Source: an uncultured Verrucomicrobiota bacterium
GTDB lineage: Bacteria > Verrucomicrobiota > Verrucomicrobiia > Limisphaerales > CAIQOK01
DNA length: 49,030 nt
Assembly (NCBI GenBank): GCA_903873415.1
Contig: CAIQOK010000062.1
Span: 1-49,030 of the forward strand
Direction of reading: 5' to 3'
The notes beneath the pieces are model-generated. The model saw only the letters and a list, made by a program, of their open reading frames with translations, did not search any database and had not been told where the DNA came from. Of the stretch, positions 17,200 through 26,400 are shown one piece after another (position 1 is the first letter of the stretch; each line of letters opens with the position of its first letter). A program made the translations under genes and the position numbers.

Positions 17200-17338
17200 C
17201 CACAAATGGTTATTCAAGATAACTTTCTCCGTGTCTGGATCCGGCTGCGCGCTGGTTTTCATCCTTCGGCGGCAAGTACGAAGGCTAAAGCCATCGGCTC
17301 AGGATACCGGATTAAATTGCTAAAAATTTAAACGCCTC

Positions 17339-19993
17339 ATGCCTACCCATAAAAGTTCAAGCTCAATCCGGATCGCCCTTTGCCTGCTGGCTCTTTCGGG
17401 GGCCTGGCTGGATTCGGCCCGTTGCCATGGAGCGGGCACCCCTGAACGCAAGGTCGCCTTCTATCAGGACTCCATGCATCCGTGGGTCAAATCGGATCAG
17501 CCCTCCAAATGCTCCATTTGCGCGATGGACCTGACCCCGGTTTATGCGGGCGATCAAGTCGCGGTTGCGGGGGAGGGCCTCGTGGTCTTGAAACCCGACA
17601 GTGTCACGGTCTTGAACGTGCAAACGGCCGATGTGAAGCGGCGGGTATTGAAACGCACCCTGAGGGTGGCCGGAACCCTTGAGGCCAACGAGGAGCAAAA
17701 AACAATTGTTTCCTCCCCGATTGCCGGGCGGGTGCAGAATCTGTCCGTCAATTCGGTCGGAATGAAGGTGGACAAGGGACAAATGCTGGTGACTTTGTTT
17801 AGTCCGCAACTGGTCCAGCGCCGGGCATTTCTCCGCTCCGTCGGGGGCGAACAGTCGACCTTGTCCAAGGACCTGGTCCCGACGTCGGCGGGCAGCGACC
17901 CGTATCTGGGAGAGCTTCTGGCCCCGCAGGGCGGGGTCGTGCTGGAACGGTTTGCTTACAAGGGGCAATACGTTATGGAAGGGGAAAAGCTTTTCACCAT
18001 TGCGGAGCCTTCGGCAATGTGGTTCCGGTTTGATGTTTATGAGACACAGGTGCCTTGGTTGGAGCAGGGGCAGAAACTCTCCGTCCGCACGGCGTCGGTT
18101 CCCGGCAAGACTTTTCCCGCGGTGATCTCGTTCATTGAGCCGGCTCTCAACGAATCCACCCGGACCATCAAAGTGCGGGCTGACATTGAGAATCCGATGG
18201 TGGAGGTCAACGGGCATTCCCGGCGGTTGCTGCGTTTTGGGGAATACGCCGAGGCCACGCTGCGCAGCGAGATTCCCGGCCTGCTGGTTGTGCCGCGCGC
18301 TGCGGTTTTGTTTCCCGACGATCAAGCCTATGTCTATGTGGATAAGGGGGCCGGCGCTTACCAGAGGGTTCGCGTCGAGTTGGGCCGTCAGGGGGATGAT
18401 TCCTGGGAGGTTCTGGGCGGGGTGTCGGAGGGAGAGCGGGTGGTAATCTCAGGCAATGTGCTTCTGGACGCCCAGTCTCAGTTTGCCTCAGGACATGCTC
18501 GGGGCCGGTTGGAGGGCGGGGCTGGCGGCTCTGAAGACGGGGAAAAAGAAGGTATGTCGGAGCGCGAGAGAATGCCCTCAGGTCCGGCGCTGGAAAATCC
18601 CATCCAAACCGTTCCCATCGTGCGATTGGACACTGCCGCGAAGAGGGCCTTGACGGATTTTTTGGCCCTTGCAGATGGCCTTAGCCAAGTGTTGGCGGAC
18701 GACAGTCTTGAACAGTTTGTTCAGCGCGGACGGGCCTTGCCGGGAGTGGTTTCCAATCTCAATCAGCGTTTGGGACCGGCTCATCCATGGCACCCGCTGC
18801 TGATGCGGCTTGAAGGGGTGTCGCATTGGGCGGTTCCGGCGGATCTGGCTGCGGCCCGGAAATCCTTTCTGCCGTTCAGCAGCGAGGTGGTCGCTTTGGT
18901 TAAAGTTGTCCACCGCCAGGAAAAGTCTCTGGCGGGTCTCAAGATTTTCCATTGCCCTATGGCACCCCAGCCGGGGCTGTGGTTTCAGGCCAAGGGCCCG
19001 CTGCGCAATCCCTTTTTCGGTGAAAAAATGCTGGCCTGCGGGGAGGATGTGGCATTTGAAGAATCCATCCCGAATGAGGTTGCACCCAAGGAAATGGCTG
19101 AGAATGTCATGCCACCTGTAAACGGAGGGATGTCTGCCCCAGCGGTTTCCCCACCAGCCGGCCAAGGTCGGACACATCATCGCACCCCTGCCGTTGCGCG
19201 GACTCAGGTGCCACCGCCCGAGATGCAGGGTGGGGGAGCGGGTATGGGGGGGATGGCAGAGGTTGCGCCAGAAGCGGTGGCGGGGTCTGAAAAAATGCCG
19301 GCTCTGCCGCTCAAAGCCATTGAGACTTCCAATCGTCCGCCTGTTGCCGCAACCAAGCGGGTTTTCAGAGATGGCAGAACCTCCATCATGGGCGCCATCA
19401 TGTCACCCGGCTCGGAACTTCAGTCCATGCGTCGGGCCTCCATCCTCGCCGGTTTGGCGCAGGATGCCAAGGCGGGCGCTACCAATCAGGCGGCGGCTCC
19501 AATGACGGCGGTGAAACGGTTGAAGAGCGGGGTTTCACTCACCCGGCTCCAGGAGCAGAGCCTCAAGGGTTTGGTGGAGGTGACTGAGGGGCTGACCCGG
19601 GTGTTGGCGGAGGACAACATGGGCGGTTTCTTCAAACTCGCCAGCGTGCTGCCCACCCAGTTCACTCTGATCCGCGATGGTTTTGAAACCAATCATCCTT
19701 GGAGTGGTATGATCCAGGAGATTCTGCGCACCGGGGTGCCGGTGGCCCGCATGGGCGACTGGCCGTCGACCCGGACACTGGAAGGGGCGCGGGGGTTGTT
19801 TCAGGAGTTTAGCGGTTCGATGTCCAATCTGGCCAAAGAGTTGAGGAAAAACGACCCGGACTTTGCCGGGTTAAAAATCTATCAATACTCATTGGATTCC
19901 AGCACGAACCGGTGGATACAGGCGGCCGGTCCGCTGCGAAATCCCTTCACCGGCGTCAGGCTGGCGGCCAGCGGGGCGGAGGTTTTGGACTGA
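17339..19993 (+). CDS. cusB: CusB-like RND efflux adaptor with two DUF3347 domains
   Basis: Periplasmic adaptor (membrane fusion protein) of a Cu(I)/Ag(I) efflux pump, 884 aa, about twice the usual length. Order: signal peptide (to about 32); heavy-metal-binding domain (about 40-70, SMHPWVKSDQPSKCSICAMDL); adaptor core with barrel-sandwich and beta-barrel domains (about 80-385); DUF3347 copy 1 (about 430-575) with the metal-site-like HCPMAP; a Met/Pro-rich linker (about 580-720); DUF3347 copy 2 (about 735-884), where HCPMAP is replaced by YQYSLD. The first Cys of the usual CPMHP motif is also Ser here. The cusA gene follows after 52 bases; no TolC/CusC-type outer membrane gene is present. Confidence 0.9.
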   Translation: MPTHKSSSSIRIALCLLALSGAWLDSARCHGAGTPERKVAFYQDSMHPWVKSDQPSKCSICAMDLTPVYAGDQVAVAGEGLVVLKPDSVTVLNVQTADVKRRVLKRTLRVAGTLEANEEQKTIVSSPIAGRVQNLSVNSVGMKVDKGQMLVTLFSPQLVQRRAFLRSVGGEQSTLSKDLVPTSAGSDPYLGELLAPQGGVVLERFAYKGQYVMEGEKLFTIAEPSAMWFRFDVYETQVPWLEQGQKLSVRTASVPGKTFPAVISFIEPALNESTRTIKVRADIENPMVEVNGHSRRLLRFGEYAEATLRSEIPGLLVVPRAAVLFPDDQAYVYVDKGAGAYQRVRVELGRQGDDSWEVLGGVSEGERVVISGNVLLDAQSQFASGHARGRLEGGAGGSEDGEKEGMSERERMPSGPALENPIQTVPIVRLDTAAKRALTDFLALADGLSQVLADDSLEQFVQRGRALPGVVSNLNQRLGPAHPWHPLLMRLEGVSHWAVPADLAAARKSFLPFSSEVVALVKVVHRQEKSLAGLKIFHCPMAPQPGLWFQAKGPLRNPFFGEKMLACGEDVAFEESIPNEVAPKEMAENVMPPVNGGMSAPAVSPPAGQGRTHHRTPAVARTQVPPPEMQGGGAGMGGMAEVAPEAVAGSEKMPALPLKAIETSNRPPVAATKRVFRDGRTSIMGAIMSPGSELQSMRRASILAGLAQDAKAGATNQAAAPMTAVKRLKSGVSLTRLQEQSLKGLVEVTEGLTRVLAEDNMGGFFKLASVLPTQFTLIRDGFETNHPWSGMIQEILRTGVPVARMGDWPSTRTLEGARGLFQEFSGSMSNLAKELRKNDPDFAGLKIYQYSLDSSTNRWIQAAGPLRNPFTGVRLAASGAEVLD

Positions 19994-20045
19994 GCGGGCA
20001 GTCTTCACCCACCCCTTCCGAAACCCTGATTCAATCCAGCACGAC

Positions 20046-23000
20046 ATGATCAACCGCCTTATCGAATGGTCGTTGCGGAACCGCTTTTTGGTGGTTTGCG
20101 CGACCCTCTTTCTCATCGCTTGGGGAGTTCATTCCCTGGCCCATACCCCTGTGGATGCCATTCCCGATCTGAGCGAAAATCAGGTCGTCGTTTTTGCCGA
20201 CTGGCCGGGCCGCAGCCCTCAGGAAGTGGAAGATCAGTTGACCTACCCGCTCTCGGTCAATCTGCAGGGCTTGGCCGGAGTTAAAGATGTCCGCGCCCAA
20301 TCCATGTTTGGCTTCTCCTTCATCACCGTTGTTTTTGAGGAGAAGGTGGATAATTATTTCGCCCGGACCCGGATTTTGGAGCGGCTGAATTATTTGGGGG
20401 ACCTATTGCCGGCGGGGGTGATTCCCAAGCTGGGGCCCGATGCCACCGGTCTGGGGTGGGTCTATCAATATTATTTGGCGGTCGATCCGCAAAAGGCCCC
20501 GCAGGGCGGTTATGACCTATCGCAGTTGCGTTCGCTGCAGGATTGGTTCATCCGTTACCAGCTTAATTCCGTGGCGGGAGTGGCCGAGGTGGCCAGCATT
20601 GGCGGCTTTGTCCGGCAGTATCAAATCGAGCTGTCAACGGCCCGGATGCGCAACCTGCAGATCTCGCTGCAGGACGTGCTGGAGGCCGTGCAACAAAGCA
20701 ATCTCAATGTGGGTGGCAAGGCGGTGGAGGAAAACGGCATGGAATTCGTCCTGCGCGGACTGGGGTTGATCCATTCCCTCAAAGATCTGGAGAACATCGT
20801 TCTCAAGGAACGCGGGGGTACGCCGGTTTATCTGCGCGACGTGGCCGGGGTGCAAATGGGCGGTGATTTTCGGCGCGGCGCCCTGGACGTCAACGGTCAG
20901 GAGGTCGTGGGCGGGAATGTGGTGATGCGCAACGGCCAGAACAGTCTCGAAGTCATCCGGCTGGTGAAGGAAAAAATCGCCCGCATCTCTGCCAGCCTCC
21001 CGCCGGGGGTGACCATCAAGCCCTTCTATGACCGGAGCACGCTCATCGACCGCTGTCTTGCGACTCTGAAAAAGTCCCTGGTCGAGGAGATCCTTCTTGT
21101 CTTGCTGGCCCACATTGTCTTTTTGTGGCATTTTCGCAGCATCCTCATTGTCACTCTGCCCCTTCCCGCCTCGATTCTGATCTCCTTCATTCTAATGGAA
21201 AAGTGGGGGATCACCTCGAATATCATGTCCCTGAGCGGCATTGCCATTGCGATTGGTGTGCTGGTCGATGCCGGCATCGTGATGACCGAGAACGTGATTC
21301 GGCATTGCGAACGGTTGGAGAGTCGCAAGGGGGGGCAAACGCGCTTGACGCCGGACGAGCGATGGCAAGTGACGCTTGTGGCGGCGCAGCAGGTGGGCCG
21401 GCCGATTTTCTTTGCCATGCTGATCATCATCCTGGCTTTCGTCCCGGTGTTCACCCTGTCGGGGCAGGAGGGGAAACTCTTTCATCCGCTTGCCTTTGCC
21501 AAAACCTTCGCCATGGTCGGCGCCACTCTGCTGGCCGTCACCATCGTCCCGGTGCTCTGCACTTTTCTGGTGCGCGGCCCCTTTCAAAGAGAAGAGGACA
21601 ACTGGATCATGAGCCGGCTGCTGCGGGTTTATGATCCGGCGTTGAACTGGGCCTTGACTCATCGGGGCCGGGTTCTGAGTGCTGCGCTGGCGTTGATCGT
21701 GGCGGCCTGCGTGTTGGCTCTTGGCTTGCCGCGTCCGCTCCTCCATGCCCTGGAAAAATGTCGGCTTCCGGGTCTGGCCAAGGCCGCCGCCGGCATGGGG
21801 AGCGAGTTCATGCCCACCCTCAACGAGGGTAGCCTGCTATTCATGCCCGTGCTGCTGCCCAGCACCTCGCTCACCGAAATCAAACGGCTCATCGCCTGGC
21901 AGGATAAAGTCATGAAACAGGTGCCCGAAGTGATCTCCGCCGCCGGCAAGTTGGGTCGCGCCGAAACAGCCACCGATCCGGCTCCGGTGGAGATGATTGA
22001 GACCACCCTTGAACTCAAACCCCAGTCCGAGTGGCGCCCGGGCCTGACTCAGGACAAACTCATCGCCGAGCTGATTGAAAAACTCAGCCAGATGCCTGGT
22101 TATGTCCCCGGTTTCCTGCATCCTATCGAGGGGCGCATTCTAATGCTCAGCACCGGGATACGCGCCCAGGTGGGGGCCGTGCTGCTTGGGGACAATCTTG
22201 ATGCTTTGCAGGCCAAAGCCTTTGAAGTGGAGAAGATCCTGCGGGACGTTCCCGGAGCGGCCGGGGTGGCAACATCTTTGCCGCAGGGTAAACCCTATCT
22301 CAATATCGAAGTGGACCGAGTGGCCATGGCCCGCTACGGGCTGAGGGCCAGGGATGTTCTGGACGTGGTTGAAACGGGGCTAGGCGGCCGCAACTTGGGC
22401 ACCACCATTGAGGGACGCGAACGATTTCCCATTCAGGTTCGTTTTCAGCAGGCTGAGCGGGACAATCTGGAGGCGTTGGGCGATGCCCTGGTTTTCTCTC
22501 CCTCGGGGAAAGTGATCCCGCTCGGCCAGGTGGCCAAGCTCAAACGCACGGTCGGTCCGAGCGAAATTGACAGTCAAAACGGCCGGTTGCGCGTCTTTGT
22601 TCAATCCAATGTTCAGGGGCGGGATCTGGGTGGTTTTGCGGCGGAAGCCCGCGCCCGCATGGACAGGGAACTTCATCTGCCTGCGGGAATGACTTTGGAA
22701 TGGAGCGGTCAGTATGAGAACCAGCTGCATGCCCAACGCACCCTGCGGCTCATCGTTCCCGCCGTGTTCCTTATTATCTTCCTGCTGCTCTATGTGGTGT
22801 ATCATTCGGCCAAGGAGGCGGCGCATGTCATTCTGGCGGTCCCCTTCGCCTTGAGCGGGGGAGTGTTTCTCCAGTTCCTTCTGGGTTATCCCTTCAGCGT
22901 TGCGGTCTGGGTCGGCTACATCGCCCTCTTTGGCACCGCAATCACCACAGCCATCGTCATGGTGGTCTACTTGGAGGAATCCGTCACACGCAAACGACTG

Positions 23001-23291
23001 GAGCGTGGCGACGCCTTCGACCGGGCGGACCTGATTCAGGCGGTGAAAGATGGCGCGCGGCTCCGGTTGCGGCCCAAGGTGATGACAGTCACCACCACCG
23101 TGGCGGCCCTCTTTCCAATCATGTGGAGCACAAGCACCGGTTCGGAAGTCATGCGCCCGCTGGCCGCACCTGTGATCGGGGGAATGGTGAGCAGTTTCCT
23201 CCATATCCTCATCGTGACGCCCGTGGTCTTCATCTGGTTGCGGGAACGTGAGCTTCCCAAGTCTGCCGGGTCGGCAAAATCCCAGTCCTGA
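20046..23291 (+). CDS. cusA: CusA-type copper/silver RND efflux pump
   Basis: Inner-membrane proton-driven RND transporter of 1081 aa, expected to expel Cu(I)/Ag(I) through the adaptor encoded just upstream. The three methionines that bind Cu(I) in E. coli CusA (573, 623, 672) are matched by Met600 (LFMPVLLP), Met650 (VEMIETT) and Met700 (LMLSTGI) with the same spacing, which separates it from Co/Zn/Cd pumps. The proton-relay aspartate lies in the transmembrane segment GVLVDAGIVMTEN. Two large periplasmic loops and the paired six-helix bundles are evident from the hydrophobic pattern. ATG 20046 gives the typical amphipathic start MINRLIEWSLRNR. Confidence 0.95.
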   Translation: MINRLIEWSLRNRFLVVCATLFLIAWGVHSLAHTPVDAIPDLSENQVVVFADWPGRSPQEVEDQLTYPLSVNLQGLAGVKDVRAQSMFGFSFITVVFEEKVDNYFARTRILERLNYLGDLLPAGVIPKLGPDATGLGWVYQYYLAVDPQKAPQGGYDLSQLRSLQDWFIRYQLNSVAGVAEVASIGGFVRQYQIELSTARMRNLQISLQDVLEAVQQSNLNVGGKAVEENGMEFVLRGLGLIHSLKDLENIVLKERGGTPVYLRDVAGVQMGGDFRRGALDVNGQEVVGGNVVMRNGQNSLEVIRLVKEKIARISASLPPGVTIKPFYDRSTLIDRCLATLKKSLVEEILLVLLAHIVFLWHFRSILIVTLPLPASILISFILMEKWGITSNIMSLSGIAIAIGVLVDAGIVMTENVIRHCERLESRKGGQTRLTPDERWQVTLVAAQQVGRPIFFAMLIIILAFVPVFTLSGQEGKLFHPLAFAKTFAMVGATLLAVTIVPVLCTFLVRGPFQREEDNWIMSRLLRVYDPALNWALTHRGRVLSAALALIVAACVLALGLPRPLLHALEKCRLPGLAKAAAGMGSEFMPTLNEGSLLFMPVLLPSTSLTEIKRLIAWQDKVMKQVPEVISAAGKLGRAETATDPAPVEMIETTLELKPQSEWRPGLTQDKLIAELIEKLSQMPGYVPGFLHPIEGRILMLSTGIRAQVGAVLLGDNLDALQAKAFEVEKILRDVPGAAGVATSLPQGKPYLNIEVDRVAMARYGLRARDVLDVVETGLGGRNLGTTIEGRERFPIQVRFQQAERDNLEALGDALVFSPSGKVIPLGQVAKLKRTVGPSEIDSQNGRLRVFVQSNVQGRDLGGFAAEARARMDRELHLPAGMTLEWSGQYENQLHAQRTLRLIVPAVFLIIFLLLYVVYHSAKEAAHVILAVPFALSGGVFLQFLLGYPFSVAVWVGYIALFGTAITTAIVMVVYLEESVTRKRLERGDAFDRADLIQAVKDGARLRLRPKVMTVTTTVAALFPIMWSTSTGSEVMRPLAAPVIGGMVSSFLHILIVTPVVFIWLRERELPKSAGSAKSQS

Positions 23292-23484
23292 GGTTTTCCG
23301 CCCTGGCGAGGACTGCAAGCCTGCCCGTTGGATCTTGCGAAGATAATGCGCGGAGGGCGGGCTGACCGAAATAAGTTTGAGCAGGGTAAATCCGGCTGGG
23401 ATGTGGGACGGTGCCGTTGCGCAAACGCCCTAGAATTATTGCTTGGGCTTGAATTTCTGTCGGTCGGTGTTTTAATGCTTGGCA

Positions 23485-26400
23485 ATGGTTCTCACTTTGA
23501 AGCATTGCAGGAGTCTTCTTTTTTTCCTCCTCGTGTGTGTTTTGTTTCCTGCCGTCTCGCTGCAAGCCCAGAGCAGCCGTTTTATCATCAAGGGCCATGT
23601 GCCCCAAGCTGCGGCGCAGGCCGGGCCGGGGCAACGGTTGCCCGACACCAACATCCTTCATCTGGCTCTGGGTTTGCCTCTGCGCAACAAAAGCGCTTTG
23701 GCGGAACTGCTGCAGCAACTCTACGATCCCTCCAGTCCAAACTTTCACCGCTACCTGACTCCCGTTGAATTCACCGAGCGGTTCGGACCGACCGAGGCGG
23801 ACTACATGGCGGTGCAGGAGTTTGCACGAACCAATGGCCTGCGGATCACCACCACCCACCCCAATCGTGTGGTGCTCGATGTGGAGGGGGCCAGTCCGGT
23901 GGTTGAACGGGCCTTTCAAATCGAGCTCCATCATTATGCGCATCCCACCGAAGGCCGGCGATTTTATGCGCCCGACCGCGAACCGTCGGTGACGGCGGGA
24001 CTGCCGGTGTTGCATGTGAGCGGGCTGGATAATTTTTCTCTGCCCCATCCCAGGCTCAGAAGTGCCTCAGCCACAGGCAACAACCAAGCCCAACCCGCCG
24101 CCGGTTCCGCTCCCGGCGGGAAGTATTGGGGCAAGGATTTCCGCGCCGCTTATGCGCCCGGCTCGCCCCTGACCGGCGCGGGGCAATACGTGGGACTCCT
24201 GCAGTTCGACGGGTTCAAAGCCAGTGATATCCTCACCTACCAGACCAATGCCGGCTTGCCAGGAGTCGCATTGACGGTCGTTAAGGTCGATGGCGGAGTG
24301 GCCACACCGGGCAGCGGAGCCATCGAGGTCTGTCTTGATATTGAGATGGTGATCTCGATGGCGCCCGGTCTTTCAGGGGTTTTTGTTTATGAAGCTCCCA
24401 ATCCCAGTCCGTGGGTGGACTTGCTCAACGCGATGGTGGTCAACACCGCGGTGAAACAATTCAGCTGTTCCTGGGGTGGCGGGTCGCCGGACCCTACGGC
24501 CGAAGGCATTTTTCAACAGATGGCGGCGCAAGGACAATCCTTTTTCAACGCCAGCGGTGATTCTGATGCGTTCACCAACTCCATTCCTTTCCCCGGCGAC
24601 AGCCCCAACATTACGCAAGTGGGTGGAACCACGCTGTCCACGGGTTCCGGAAGTGGTTATGTGTCCGAGACGGTTTGGAACTGGGGCGGTGGGGTTGGCA
24701 GTTCCGGGGGCATCAGCCCCTATTACGGATTGCCTACTTACCAGCAGGGGCTGGCCACTGGCGCCAATCAGGGTTCCTCCACGCGGCGAAATGTTCCAGA
24801 TGTGGCCTTGGTCGCTGACGGCATTTATGTCTTCAGCGGGGGAGCGGGATCGACGGTTGGCGGGACTAGTGCAGCCGCCCCGCTTTGGGCCGGGTTTATG
24901 GCGCTGGTCAACCAGCAGGCCACACTTTCCGGCGTGCCGGTAATCGGCTTTGCCAATCCGGTGCTTTATTCCTTGGCCCGGAGTGCCTCATACGCTACGG
25001 TTTTTCACGACATCACCAACGGTAATAATTTCAGCGGGACCAGTCCGACTCATTTCTCCGCCACTCCGGGTTACGATCTTGCCACCGGCTTGGGCACACC
25101 CAATGGCACGAACTTGATCAACGCACTGGCCCAGCCGGTTTATTTTGTGAGCCTTACCAACGGCAACTGGAATTTGTTGTTGGAAAGTGCCACCCCGGCC
25201 AACGGCAGCATCGACCCCGGTGAGACCGTCACTCTCAGTCTATCGGTGCAAAACCAGGGCACTCAGCCCACAGCCAATCTTGTGGCGACGCTCCTCTCCA
25301 GCTCCGGCGTGCTCGCGCCCAGCGGTTCGCAGACCTACGGGGTGCTCGCGGGATATGGGGGGGTGACGAACAAGCCGTTCACACTGACCACGGCGGGTGG
25401 CTGCGGTTCAAATATTACCGCTGTGCTCCAGCTTCAGGACGGCACCAATTACCTTGGCACGGTCAGTTACGTGTTGCCGTTGGGCGGGGTGTCCACGAAT
25501 CGGATACAGTCTTTCGCTCAAAACTTTGATGGTGTGATTGCGCCGACGTTGCCTGAAGGCTGGTCATCCCTGAATGTTCTCGGCACGGCGACCAACTGGC
25601 AGACCCGCAGCGGGGTTTTCCACACGGGCCCCAACTCGGCTTTTGTGGCCGACTCCGACGTTGCGGGTGAAAATGCTTTGGTATCCCCGGTGATTTCCGT
25701 TCTGGGCACGAACGCTCAACTGGCGTTCCGGCACAATTACAGTTTCGAATACAACACCACCATCATTGGCTTTTCCCGTCCCAGAACTTATTACACCAAT
25801 TACGATGGCGGCGTTTTGGAGATTCAGATCGGCTCCGGTGGTTTTAGCGACATTCTTTCGGCCGGGGGCAGTTTTCGCAGCGGCGGATATAACGGCGCCA
25901 TCACTGTTACCTCCGACAACCCGCTTGGTGGACAGGGCGGGTGGGTCACCAATTCGAGCGGATGGCAAAGCGTGCTGGTCAATCTGCCGGCCTCCGCGGC
26001 CAGGCAGAATGTTCAGCTGCGCTGGAATTGCGCCACCGACAACGGGAACGCCGGCCTTGGTGGGGTCGGTTGGTACGTGGACTCGGTATCCATCACGGAC
26101 GCGGTTTTAAGTTGCCTGACCGTTTTGACAGATGTGGCTGCGGGGCAGTCGCTTTCCACCAATTCGCTGGAGGCGGGACGAAACCTTGTCTACACGCTCT
26201 CGGTGACCAATCTGGGACCGCAGCCCGCAGCGAATGTGATCCTGACGGATACCCTGCCCAGCGGGTCCGGTTTTATTGCGGCAAGTTCCGGGGGGGCTTA
26301 TGCGGACGGGGTGGTCGCTTTTCCATTGGGCATGCTGGGTGTCGGGGCCTCTACCAACCTGACGCTTACGCTCTCCTCTCCGGGCGGTGGGGCTTTCACA

